Assembly (NCBI GenBank): GCA_016715815.1
Contig: JADJXN010000011.1
Span: forward strand, 1-11,375
Length of the DNA: 11,375 nt
Source: Oligoflexia bacterium
Lineage (GTDB): Bacteria > Bdellovibrionota > Bdellovibrionia > JABDDW01
Reading direction: 5' to 3'
The notes beneath the pieces are model-generated. The model searched no databases, had not been told where the DNA came from, and worked only from the letters and a program-made list of their open reading frames with translations. Of this stretch, positions 1 to 6,980 are shown piece by piece. Within the stretch, counting starts at the first letter, position 1. Every line of letters starts with the position of its first letter. The position numbers and the translations under genes are program-made.

Positions 1-33
1 ATAATGCAAGCTATCTCTATCTTTAGGTATCAT
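1..33 (-). CDS. 5' end of next structural gene (possibly major capsid), partial
   Basis: An ATG (positions 33-31) directly abuts the TAA stop of the protease-like gene and opens a frame reading MIPKDRDSLHY to the window edge. An AGGTGG Shine-Dalgarno-like sequence lies just upstream, inside the end of the previous gene. Only 11 codons are visible, so the product cannot be identified from sequence. Inference: in many tailed phages the gene after the prohead protease/scaffold encodes the major capsid protein, so that is the first hypothesis. Confidence 0.55.
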   Translation of the reverse strand, partial: MIPKDRDSLHY

Positions 34-915
34 TTAACCACCTGTTAAGCCTTGAATGATGATATTTTGAGTTTCATCTACCTGCTCTTTTTTAATCTCT
101 TGATAACTTGCAAGATTAGCTGTTAAAAAATCATCTGAATTAGCTAACAGATTAGAGCTATTTGGCAATGTTGGCATCACTGGAATAGGCTTTTTAGCTG
201 AATCAAAAGCTGTACCACGCGCCATTGATAACACCATATTGTCATTATCTGCTTGTAGTCGCTTATTATCAGCCTCTAATGCTGCGTTTTTAGTTAAAAT
301 GCTTTTAATGTATTCGCCCATGCTGTACAGGTCTGTAGAATCCATCGCCACCATACCAAAATCTTTTTTTGCTGCATCCATCGCATAACCACGACTTTTA
401 GTAAAGTTTGGATTCAACACAAAATCAGTACCGTAATACAGGTAAGGCAATAATGAACCATCGGGCTGTACCGCATAATCCCAAACAATACTAAAACCGC
501 CTTTTTTATTTTTATATACACGCTTGGCCATGTTGCCCATTGGTGTATCTAAAAATTGGACTTTAAAAGACACGTTACCGTCTAAATCCGCGCTAATTTG
601 CTTAATGCTTAATGCAGGTTCGGCTAATACTAACTTGCCATCAATAAAGCCACCCTCTAAGGGGTCAAGCCCTAATAACTCTCTAATCCAGTGGCCAAAA
701 TAGCCAAAATAATCACCGTTTTTAATACCCTCTTGTACTGTTTTGCTGTTAAGCAATTCATAAACTCCGCGAATATTATATTTTCTAGGCGTTTGGGTTA
801 GTGTACGGCCTGTATCTTTAACATTATAAGTGATAAGTCCAGTTAGGCCGTTTTCATCCACTAAAGCATTATCAGTATCTTTTTGCGCTATAAAAAAGCT
901 GTTTTTCTCGCTCAT
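34..915 (-). CDS. Probable prohead maturation protease with scaffold-like C-terminus
   Basis: A 293-aa protein starting at the ATG at 915, which has GAGG upstream and follows the previous stop by 7 bases; an in-frame ATG further upstream (966) would overlap the previous gene by 44 bases. Two segments resemble the T4 gp21-type prohead protease fold: GYFGH (His75), and LDTPMGN (122-128) followed by GGFSIVWDY (Ser142). The pattern of His, then 'TP.G', then Gly-Phe-Ser matches the His/Ser catalytic segments of phage head proteases. Residues about 197-232 form a heptad-like helix (KNAALEADNKRLQADNDN), as in scaffold domains, followed by a Pro/Ser-rich region and a short helical tail. Such proteases cleave the scaffold and capsid N-termini during head maturation. 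Inference from motifs only; a scaffold protein without protease activity is the alternative. Confidence 0.5.
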   Translation of the reverse strand: MSEKNSFFIAQKDTDNALVDENGLTGLITYNVKDTGRTLTQTPRKYNIRGVYELLNSKTVQEGIKNGDYFGYFGHWIRELLGLDPLEGGFIDGKLVLAEPALSIKQISADLDGNVSFKVQFLDTPMGNMAKRVYKNKKGGFSIVWDYAVQPDGSLLPYLYYGTDFVLNPNFTKSRGYAMDAAKKDFGMVAMDSTDLYSMGEYIKSILTKNAALEADNKRLQADNDNMVLSMARGTAFDSAKKPIPVMPTLPNSSNLLANSDDFLTANLASYQEIKKEQVDETQNIIIQGLTGG

Positions 916-922
916 ATAAACC

Positions 923-1579
923 TCAGACTGGCACAATATCGCTACTGTCGATAGTTGTATCATCAAAATACATTACCATTGTTGTCGTACCAACATTGGC
1001 CGTTAACAATTGCGTATCAGGCTCGGAATTTTGAAAACCTAAAAAAACCGCAATATCTAAAACTATTCTAGCAGGTACAATCTGTCTTAGTGCTGATTGA
1101 ATCTTAACTATCTCGGTTAAATCAGGTACTTGGTCAACGTACAAATGCACTAATTTACGGCTAGTCAAAAACTTGTTAGCTCCATCAATAACAGATAGGC
1201 CATGCGGATATGGTACATCCTTAATCTGATACAGGTCTTTAATCTCAAAACTATTAGGCCATAGCATCTGCAAGTAAAAACGTAAAAAGCCGCAACCGCG
1301 CCGCGCATGAATACCGCGCCACCCTCTCAGAATCTCTTTAATAAAAGGGTCGGTAGTATCACCACGCTTAAACAGCGATAGGCCGTCTTGCTTCACAAAA
1401 CGCTCTACCGTTTCAATATCAGCCCTATGAGGCATACCATAGGCGTTAATTTTGCGCTCTTGCTCTCTGATATATGCCTCAAAAAGCTCTTTGAATATAC
1501 CTTTTACATCGGCCTCTAAGTCTGTCCTGTCAAAACTTTCTGTTAGTGGTGCAAGGTTTGGATATTCTGTAGTAATCAT
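923..1579 (-). CDS. Baseplate/tail protein, gpI/gp48-like position
   Basis: 218 aa. The chosen ATG at 1579 overlaps the preceding TAA by one base (TAATG) and has GGA upstream; an alternative ATG three codons earlier (1588) is possible. The N-terminal half is helical and highly charged. The middle holds RGWRGIHARRGCGFLRFYLQ and LWPNSFEI. The C-terminal part, about 135-195, has VHLYVDQ, helix DLTEIVKIQSALRQ and then IVPARIVLDIAVFL, like the 'vvPa.t.l' end found in phage tail proteins encoded just after the J/gp47 baseplate gene. In P2 and Mu this position holds gpI or gp48, which caps the baseplate wedge and anchors fibres. The assignment rests mainly on gene order and length; sequence similarity is weak. 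Confidence 0.45.
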   Translation of the reverse strand: MITTEYPNLAPLTESFDRTDLEADVKGIFKELFEAYIREQERKINAYGMPHRADIETVERFVKQDGLSLFKRGDTTDPFIKEILRGWRGIHARRGCGFLRFYLQMLWPNSFEIKDLYQIKDVPYPHGLSVIDGANKFLTSRKLVHLYVDQVPDLTEIVKIQSALRQIVPARIVLDIAVFLGFQNSEPDTQLLTANVGTTTMVMYFDDTTIDSSDIVPV

Positions 1580-3012
1580 TAATTCCATACCCCCGTGCCA
1601 CCTGTGTCTAATAGCGTGATATTGACAGTAATACTATTCTCGTCAACATATCGCCAATGCTCAGGCATAGGACTAGGCATAGCCCCAAACACTAGCCTAA
1701 AATCGCTATTTGGGTCTTGCAATGCAGGGATATTTTTCTTAATTTGCTCATAGATAACCTGATTATTAAAGTTATCACGGCGGCCTACTGAGACTTTTTT
1801 AGATAATCGCCCATAATTAGCCAACATATAGTTTTTAATTTGGTCAATCACTGTTGGTACATCATGCACGGGTGCAATAACGGCATTTACCGTCAAAGGC
1901 ACTAAAACTGGCACAGTATCAACAAAGCCAAAACGGTATGAATCATCGGCACGTTTTACAATGGCCTTAATTAGCTCTTTTGTAGCATCATAATCGGAGT
2001 TATCACGCACAAACGAAATAAATAACTTGTTAATATTATCCAGTGTCGGAGGGCGTACTAACTCCTCTACGCGCTCATTCCAAGCTGCCAAAAAGTTTAA
2101 ATCAGGTATAAATTTACGGATAATGTAATCAAAATTACCTAAAAAAACCGCGCTATTATCGAATAATGCAGGGTAACTAGCCAAAATCCTTAAAACGTCA
2201 ATAGTGTGTGGATTACTGCCATTATCAATAACTGTATCAATAACAAACTTAACATTAGTTTCAGCATTGTTTACAGTAGTTGTTAATGCCAACTCTGTAC
2301 CTGCATTAACAACTACCTCCCCTAAAGTATCGTATATTTTTAAAGTTATTACCGTACCAACTGGCGCGTAATATCCAGTAACGAAATCCGCGCCAAACCG
2401 CACAAAAAGCTCTCTGTACTCATTTGTCTCTACGTTATACATCCGTGTCGTGTCAACATTTGGTTGAACCATATACTCAGGTGCATAACTTAGATTGCCG
2501 TCAATATCTGCAACATTAAGAGACTCGATATAAGTATCTTGGTCAAGATATGGTACTTTTATCTCATAAAACGGCGTATTTGTGGTGATGGTGTGTGTTA
2601 CTTCTCGGTATGTGTGTTGAGTAGCAAAGCCGTTAACAGTGCCATTAGCAGGGACAACAATAGCCGTATCAAGCATAAAATCGCGGCCTTGCTCGTCATA
2701 AAAACTGCGAAAGGCCGATATAGTAACAGGTGTATTACCGCTATTTGTTGCAGTAAAACCAATCTTAGCCGCCTTGCCCAATGGCAAAATACCACGCGCC
2801 GCCGCGTCCGCTAATACTGTAGCATCACGGGTCTTTAAGAAAGGCTCAACGCTTGCTACGTCAACATTGCTTGATACCATCTCAAGCATAGTAGCAATGG
2901 CCATTAATTGAGCCAATAGCACAGGCGAACCTGCAATATAATGCTGATATGCAATAGGGTATTGCACTACAGAACTGGCAATTGCTTCTAGCAATTCTTG
3001 CTTAGTTGTCAT
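1579..3012 (-). CDS. Baseplate wedge protein, J / Mu gp47-like
   Basis: 477 aa, with ATG at 3012 overlapping the stop of the gp25-like gene (ATGA). Features in order: a helical N-terminus with LLAQLMAIATMLEMV (about 32-46); a short block EPFLKTRDATVLADAAARG (56-74), the region where baseplate J proteins start their conserved core; a beta-rich domain with FTATNSGNTPVTI (86-98); a central beta domain (about 180-285); and a C-terminal domain with PLTVNAVIAPVHD, DQIKNYMLANYGRL and VIYEQIKKNIPAL, ending in ITVNITLLDTG. The C-terminal pattern (a strand with V.A.I, a helix, R.....VIY..I...P) is typical of Baseplate_J proteins. It is longer than Mu gp47 or P2 gpJ, the extra length being mostly the central beta domain. 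Its place between gp25-like and gpI-like genes supports the role of wedge subunit in a contractile tail baseplate. Confidence 0.65.
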   Translation of the reverse strand: MTTKQELLEAIASSVVQYPIAYQHYIAGSPVLLAQLMAIATMLEMVSSNVDVASVEPFLKTRDATVLADAAARGILPLGKAAKIGFTATNSGNTPVTISAFRSFYDEQGRDFMLDTAIVVPANGTVNGFATQHTYREVTHTITTNTPFYEIKVPYLDQDTYIESLNVADIDGNLSYAPEYMVQPNVDTTRMYNVETNEYRELFVRFGADFVTGYYAPVGTVITLKIYDTLGEVVVNAGTELALTTTVNNAETNVKFVIDTVIDNGSNPHTIDVLRILASYPALFDNSAVFLGNFDYIIRKFIPDLNFLAAWNERVEELVRPPTLDNINKLFISFVRDNSDYDATKELIKAIVKRADDSYRFGFVDTVPVLVPLTVNAVIAPVHDVPTVIDQIKNYMLANYGRLSKKVSVGRRDNFNNQVIYEQIKKNIPALQDPNSDFRLVFGAMPSPMPEHWRYVDENSITVNITLLDTGGTGVWN

Positions 3013-3344
3013 GCTGATTGCTCGTTAGTAATTGGTATTACCGTACCGTTAATTTCCAAATAAAGATTTAAACCATCGGGCTGAGTCGTATCTTGCAAAA
3101 CATTGATTGTGTTAGGTGCTGCTCTGCCAATAATAGGAACATCCGCTTTTAATTTACGAATAAATCCATCTGCACTAACCGCAAGCAAAGGCTTTTGTAG
3201 CATAGACTTGACGTTTTGGCCGTAACGACTGCCTAAATAGCCGTTTACAGGCGTACCTAGCCAATGGTTAACCATGTCAAAAACATCATTGCTTGTTAAT
3301 GCAAGCTCTTGACCACCGCCACCAGTAACCTTAGTAAAAGTCAT
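3009..3344 (-). CDS. Baseplate protein, gp25/GPW-like
   Basis: 111 aa, a usual length for this family. The core is VFDMVNHWLGTPVNGYLGSR followed by YGQN and KSMLQKPLL (about 21-54), which resembles the gp25-like pattern 'helix - L.T..G....p.yG..l..ll'. The C-terminal half is beta-rich (NTINVLQD, LNLYLEINGTVIPI). gp25 proteins are small wedge subunits that hold the gp47/J protein and the sheath start. The gene is first in the head-tail run; its stop overlaps the next ATG by ATGA, so the two are probably translationally coupled. An AGGG about 10 bases upstream of the ATG is a weak ribosome site. No clear minus-strand promoter is visible in the 140 bases upstream. Confidence 0.5.
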   Translation of the reverse strand: MTFTKVTGGGGQELALTSNDVFDMVNHWLGTPVNGYLGSRYGQNVKSMLQKPLLAVSADGFIRKLKADVPIIGRAAPNTINVLQDTTQPDGLNLYLEINGTVIPITNEQSA

Positions 3345-3418
3345 AATTTTAACCCTAAGTTTTGTTTCAATTCTAAGCTAAAAAACAAAAATATGCTGAT
3401 TTATTCATTTTACCTATA

Positions 3419-3447
3419 TTGCAATACGACTTTTAAAGTCGTATATT
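3419..3447 (+). promoter_or_regulatory. Sigma70-like promoter of the lone rightward gene
   Basis: TTGCAA (3419-3424) and TATATT (3442-3447) are separated by exactly 17 bases, the optimal spacing. The expected start is near 3454, about 30 bases before the ATG at 3485. This is the only strong plus-strand promoter seen, and it faces the only plus-strand gene. The spacer is filled by a near-perfect palindrome. Confidence 0.6.
3424..3444. promoter_or_regulatory. Palindromic operator-like site between -35 and -10
   Basis: The arms ATACGACTTT and AAAGTCGTAT are perfect 10-base inverted repeats around a single T. The site begins at the last base of the -35 box and ends inside the -10 box, so a bound dimer would block RNA polymerase. 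A terminator role is unlikely because no U-tract follows. No regulator is identifiable in the window; the encoded 103-aa protein or a phage repressor elsewhere could be the ligand. Confidence 0.55.
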
Positions 3448-3484
3448 AGAGCCATCAACAACACAACCTAGAAAGGTGATTAAA

Positions 3485-3796
3485 ATGGCAAAATTCGTAA
3501 CTCATTGCGGTAAAGAGTTTTATACATCAAAAGAAAAAACCATGATTGAAGTGCTTAATACTATTGCACGTCATGGCCATCAAGGGGATATTTGGGCGGC
3601 CTGTGTAGAAACACAAGACGGCAAAGTATTTTATTCGTTAATCTCAGGTGAAAAGCCTGAAAACATTAAATCTAAAACTTGGGAATCAGGATTCCCTATT
3701 TCTTGGCGCAAGGTTACTTGTCGCTCCCAAATGTTTGACCCTAGTACATCAACAATGGTCACACATAAAGACGGTGCTGTATTGACTGGATGGTAA
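3485..3796 (+). CDS. Small accessory (moron-type) phage protein, function unknown
   Basis: 103 aa. The ATG at 3485 is chosen because AAAGGTGA lies 5-12 bases upstream; a GTG nine bases earlier overlaps that ribosome site. It is the only plus-strand gene, with its own promoter, operator-like palindrome and terminator, lying between the minus-strand accessory genes and the structural genes. I do not recognise the family. The protein is soluble, with no signal peptide or membrane segment: an N-terminal strand with Cys8, a helix TMIEVLNTIARHG (19-31), a strand pair around GDIWAACVETQDGKVFYSLI (34-53), and a Trp/Ser-rich C-terminal half with Cys79. It may be an independently expressed lysogeny, anti-defence or host-modifying gene, as morons often are, but nothing in the sequence decides this. 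Confidence 0.75.
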   Translation: MAKFVTHCGKEFYTSKEKTMIEVLNTIARHGHQGDIWAACVETQDGKVFYSLISGEKPENIKSKTWESGFPISWRKVTCRSQMFDPSTSTMVTHKDGAVLTGW

Positions 3797-3805
3797 CACC
3801 CAATA

Positions 3806-3833
3806 AAAAAAGCCCCAATTAAGGGGCTTTTTT
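3806..3833. terminator. Bidirectional intrinsic terminator
   Basis: AAAAAAGCCCC (3806-3816) and GGGGCTTTTTT (3823-3833) form a perfect 11-bp stem around a 6-base loop. The plus strand gives a T-tract after the stem for the rightward gene ending at 3796. The A-tract gives a U-tract for minus-strand transcripts from the gene ending at 3835. It lies exactly between the two convergent stops. Confidence 0.9.
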
Positions 3834-3834
3834 A

Positions 3835-4365
3835 TTAGCTATCTATTAGTTTATTAACTACTGACTTATCCATATAAAGAGCCATTACACCTATTCTTTT
3901 GGCCTTTCTTCTATCTTCGGGTGATTGTGGCAATTCTGCTACCTCATCGTCTTTATGATAAATATCATTAGCAAGAACAAAAGCATTTAAAAACTCATCC
4001 ATCATTGCAGCAAAATCACGCTTGTACACATCGTACTTAACCTTAATTTCGGCATAGTCAACTTTGCTTAACTTAATCTCTACTGATTTACTATTAGCGT
4101 AGGTAATATTCTTTGTCCACCCTTTACCTAATACGCTCCATATAATCTGAACAAGTAACTTTCTTTGAACCTCTGATTTAAAGCTGAAAACATACTCGTT
4201 TTTAGGCTGCTGCAACAAATCATCGGCAGTTAGCTTGTATTTATTCATAAATGCCGTTAATTGGCGTTTAGCGGCCTGTTTTTCACCATCAACACCTTTG
4301 ATAGATAATTCATAAATCTTGATGATTCGCTCTTGTAGTGGTTTAGGTAATGTTTCTAAGCTCAT
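3835..4365 (-). CDS. DUF2786-like phage protein
   Basis: 176 aa. The N-terminal 50 residues (RIIKIYELSIKGVDGEKQAA, then FMNKYKLTADDLL) match the DUF2786 pattern of helix 'ii.Ki..L', 'gE...A', then 'l..k..ls..dl'. The C-terminal part EIKVKYDVYKRDFAAMMDEF then LNAFVLAND (106-134) fits the later helical repeat of these phage proteins. The family is common in phages and has no settled biochemical role. The ATG has AGGGTAGG upstream at about 5 bases; this leader is shared with another gene in the window. It is the last gene before the bidirectional terminator. Confidence 0.5.
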   Translation of the reverse strand: MSLETLPKPLQERIIKIYELSIKGVDGEKQAAKRQLTAFMNKYKLTADDLLQQPKNEYVFSFKSEVQRKLLVQIIWSVLGKGWTKNITYANSKSVEIKLSKVDYAEIKVKYDVYKRDFAAMMDEFLNAFVLANDIYHKDDEVAELPQSPEDRRKAKRIGVMALYMDKSVVNKLIDS

Positions 4366-4391
4366 GGTTGCCTACCCTATGATATTTTAAT

Positions 4392-4411
4392 AAAAAAGAG
4401 CGTTTACACGC
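4392..4411 (-). terminator. Weak possible terminator or pause site
   Basis: On the minus strand a 4-bp stem GCGT/ACGC with a GTAA loop is followed by TC and then six T. It covers the stop codon of the gene ending at 4404. The stem is too short for a confident call; partial read-through into the DUF2786-like gene is likely. Confidence 0.25.
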
Positions 4412-4871
4412 CATTTTGATTCCAGTTTTTAAAAAACTTTGTTAGCACTTCATCGCTCGCGCTTTCTTTTAATTTTTCAACAAAAAAAGCCAGTAATGGT
4501 GATAAATCGCCATCGCTAATTGATTTAGCCTTAATGTTTTTACACGCTGATAGCTCTTTAGTAAAAATAATAATTAGTATCTCTAACATTAAAGCCTTTT
4601 TGCATTTGTCAAAATAAACCGACTCAAGCGGATATTTTACTAATTTTGACTTAAAAGACTGATAAGTATTTTCAGTCCCTTTGGCAATACTAAAATTAAG
4701 CTGACGCTCATAGTTTGCTGTTGGTCTTTTTGCTGTAATAGTAGTTTTAGTAACATCTTCTACTTTTGCGAAAAAGTACCCAATAATCGGCTCATTAACT
4801 AATATAAAATCAACGCCAAACATATTAACAAGATAGTCACTAGCAACAGTTTTTTTATTTTCAGTTTCCAT
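4404..4871 (-). CDS. Hypothetical phage protein
   Basis: 155 aa from the ATG at 4871, which has GAGG 9 bases upstream and overlaps the end of the preceding gene by 11 bases; earlier ATGs would give a longer overlap. Not recognised. The N-terminal part is beta-rich (GVDFILVNEPIIGYFFAKVE, then TTITAKR), and the C-terminal half is mainly helical with one hydrophobic stretch ALMLEILIIIFTKEL (about 98-112) that probably packs in a globular core rather than a membrane. Its C-terminus is lysine-rich and aromatic. It lies between an unrecognised 209-aa gene and a DUF2786-like gene and is probably co-expressed with both. Confidence 0.7.
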   Translation of the reverse strand: METENKKTVASDYLVNMFGVDFILVNEPIIGYFFAKVEDVTKTTITAKRPTANYERQLNFSIAKGTENTYQSFKSKLVKYPLESVYFDKCKKALMLEILIIIFTKELSACKNIKAKSISDGDLSPLLAFFVEKLKESASDEVLTKFFKNWNQNGV

Positions 4872-5490
4872 AATATTCAGCCTCATATACATAATCAATT
4901 GGCACTACCATTGCGGTAATTGGCAATAAATCTTGATTAATAGCAACAAGCTCTACTGTATTTTGTTGATTATTAATTTTAGTAACCAACAGGCGCATAT
5001 TGCTATATTGTGTCACCACACAAGCCCCTATATGGATAGTATCAAGCGTGTGTAATACCAACTTAGCAGGGTTTAGCTGAGGGTAGCATGGCGTTTTATA
5101 TATAGGGTGTATATCAGTTAAACCACGCGCTTGAACAAAGGTATGTATGCGCGTAATTAATTGCTTAATTGGCTCACGTTTAGGCCATCCACCGTTGATA
5201 GTGCCTATTGTGCCAATCGTGTCATCAAAGCAATACTTGTTAAAGTCGTAAGTAATGCTTGATAACATTGTTAAAATATCGACATCTTGACTTGGTGTAG
5301 TGCTTTCTTCGCTTCGTGTCATCAAGCCAATAGAGCTAACTGCGGCTATTTTTGTCCACATTGCATCAAGCTGCAATTGAGATATTTTTTTACTGAAAAA
5401 ATAGGCTTTAGTCTTGCCAATTAAAAACTCTTGATAGTTTTGTATCGAATAAACGATACCGCCCACCTGTAATAGTTGATTCTTTTTCAT
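4861..5490 (-). CDS. Hypothetical phage protein
   Basis: 209 aa, starting with MKKNQLLQVGGIVYSIQNYQ at 5490; GGTG lies about 6 bases upstream. Not recognised. The N-terminal half is mixed helix with Ser/Thr-rich linker EESTTPSQD. Residues about 100-130 contain WPKREPIKQLITRIHTFVQ. The C-terminal 70 residues look like a small beta barrel (IHIGACVV, MRLLVTKIN, TVELVAIN, AMVVPIDYVYEAE), similar in pattern to SH3/KOW-like C-terminal domains. The gene begins just downstream of the sliding-clamp operon terminator, so it is either read through that terminator or has its own promoter within 5491-5558, which I could not identify. Confidence 0.7.
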   Translation of the reverse strand: MKKNQLLQVGGIVYSIQNYQEFLIGKTKAYFFSKKISQLQLDAMWTKIAAVSSIGLMTRSEESTTPSQDVDILTMLSSITYDFNKYCFDDTIGTIGTINGGWPKREPIKQLITRIHTFVQARGLTDIHPIYKTPCYPQLNPAKLVLHTLDTIHIGACVVTQYSNMRLLVTKINNQQNTVELVAINQDLLPITAMVVPIDYVYEAEYYGN

Positions 5491-5521
5491 GTTGCACCAA
5501 AGGTTAAAAGTGTTTTAAAGC

Positions 5522-5550
5522 AAAACAAAAGGCGACTTTAAAGGCCGCCT
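5522..5550 (-). terminator. Intrinsic terminator after the sliding-clamp gene
   Basis: In the minus-strand RNA AGGCGGC (5550-5544) pairs with GUCGCCU (5536-5530) across a 7-base loop, with one G-U pair, followed by UUUGUUUUG. It begins 9 bases after the clamp gene's stop. It marks the end of the five-gene operon. Confidence 0.75.
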
Positions 5551-5558
5551 AATGATAA

Positions 5559-6977
5559 TTAGTACATACTCAAAGTTACGCGAACTGGCATAATTACCGC
5601 GTGAATGTTGGCATCACCACTATTAACAGGCTCATCACCTGTATAGTTTTTAAATTGGATAGTAGTTGATAGAGTATTGTTAATATCTGCACCAGTTAAG
5701 CTACATAATAGCTTTACTTTCTTACAGTTATTTTTCTTGAACATAGCAATAACATCGCTTAAATACTTGGTATTTAAGCCAAAAATATAAGGTGTTTTAC
5801 TTTCTATTGTAGTATCACAATCAAAAGAAAAAACAGGTGCTTGGTTAGCAATCTGTTTAAAACCATCCTCTGTTAAAGCACTTAATTCCTTAGATAATTT
5901 ACTTAAAAAGTCATCATCTGCTATCAAAGTAGCTTTACTTTTGGTTTTTTTATTTTCGCCCTTATATACAGTATCAAAGCGATTAGGGGTAGCCTGAATA
6001 CTTGCCGTACCATTAGCCAAACTTAAATAAAATACCGCCGTTTTGTACTTTTCAGTACCATCACAAAAAAAGTACGCTGACAAGTAAGAGAGCATAATCT
6101 CTAATTTATATAGGTCAATATCAAAAGAGATAGGCTTATCTAAGCCCATGACACGGCCATAATCGGGGTATTTACCGTCAATGGTCTTTGCTGCTAAATC
6201 AATAGTAATGTCATCTAATTTTGAATTAAATAAAACCAAATGATTGCCACCTGTCACGGCTTTAATGCTGAAATTAACAGGCTCATTGTTGATTGCTTTA
6301 GTTAGAACCTGATAATTATTACCTGTAAAAATAATAGGCTCTTTTAAATTAAAATCTTTAGCAATACTAAAGTCATCCTTAGTTAAAACTTCCTTAAAAA
6401 CAGTCATTCTATGGCCATCGGTAGAGATTAATCGCGCTGAATAATTACCGCCTTTTAAATCAGCCAAATGAAACGCAACACCTGTTAGGTAATAACGCAC
6501 ATCCGCGCCTGCTGCGGTTTTTAATGCCTGTGGACTAAAACGCATAGTTGTTTTGAATAAAGCATCGTTTGCATTAAACGCATCATCATAAATAGCATCC
6601 TGTTTGTTTTTAGCACAAGGGATTACTAAATTGTAATCACCACTTTTGATAATTGGGTTAGTGTTTTTTTCTTGCTCATAAAAAACGAACTCAACGCCTT
6701 TTGATGCGCCGATAATTCGACACGCGCTATTAACAAGCATCGTAAACGCTGCTAAAGACACGGCATAGTAACAAGTGTCGGCATGGGTAAAATCATCATT
6801 AGCAGGGGTAATGGTTAGCTTTAAACGCTGACTATTGCCATAAGTCACATGGCGCAATACTAAGCAACCGCTTTTAATTGCGAACTCAATAACATTCGTT
6901 TCTTTGCGATTCATTAAAGAGTTTTCGTTAATAGCCAATACACCAATGGCTTTTTTAATAGAACTTAATAAAAACAT
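5559..6977 (-). CDS. dnaN: Phage DnaN-type DNA polymerase sliding clamp (beta subunit)
   Basis: 472 aa. Conserved beta-clamp motifs appear in family order: YYLTGV (162-167), ISTDGHRMTVF (184-194), IDGKYPDYGRV (266-276) and a C-terminal VIMPVRV (461-467), matching E. coli YYLNGM, ATDGHRLAV, VDGRFPDYRRV and VVMPMRL. YIFGLNTKYLSDVIAMFKK (397-415) corresponds to the domain III segment GFNVSYVLDVL. The clamp encircles DNA as a dimer and tethers polymerases. It is about 100 residues longer than host clamps; about 50 of these sit in domain III (roughly 335-390, a Lys/Asp/Glu-rich stretch), and a short tail follows the MPVRV end. The ATG has GAGG 8 bases upstream and follows the previous stop by 3 bases. 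No polymerase gene is in the window. Confidence 0.9.
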   Translation of the reverse strand: MFLLSSIKKAIGVLAINENSLMNRKETNVIEFAIKSGCLVLRHVTYGNSQRLKLTITPANDDFTHADTCYYAVSLAAFTMLVNSACRIIGASKGVEFVFYEQEKNTNPIIKSGDYNLVIPCAKNKQDAIYDDAFNANDALFKTTMRFSPQALKTAAGADVRYYLTGVAFHLADLKGGNYSARLISTDGHRMTVFKEVLTKDDFSIAKDFNLKEPIIFTGNNYQVLTKAINNEPVNFSIKAVTGGNHLVLFNSKLDDITIDLAAKTIDGKYPDYGRVMGLDKPISFDIDLYKLEIMLSYLSAYFFCDGTEKYKTAVFYLSLANGTASIQATPNRFDTVYKGENKKTKSKATLIADDDFLSKLSKELSALTEDGFKQIANQAPVFSFDCDTTIESKTPYIFGLNTKYLSDVIAMFKKNNCKKVKLLCSLTGADINNTLSTTIQFKNYTGDEPVNSGDANIHAVIMPVRVTLSMY

Positions 6978-6980
6978 GGC

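Noticed and set aside
2539..2814. Open frames inside the J-like gene on both strands
   Set aside because: They are shadows of the 477-aa baseplate gene and show no ribosome site or domain pattern.
3373..3408. An 11-codon leader peptide (MNKSAYFCFLA) before the gp25-like gene
   Set aside because: An AGGT lies only 3 bases before the ATG, spacing is poor, and no attenuator hairpin follows. It is likely chance.
3345..3484. A minus-strand promoter for the baseplate genes
   Set aside because: I looked for -35/-10 pairs and found only weak matches (for example TAGAAT without a matching -35 box). The promoter may be of another sigma class or depend on an activator.
4861..5490. A clamp-binding motif QLQLDA in the 209-aa protein
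   Set aside because: It only partly resembles the QLxLF type and short motifs like this occur often by chance.
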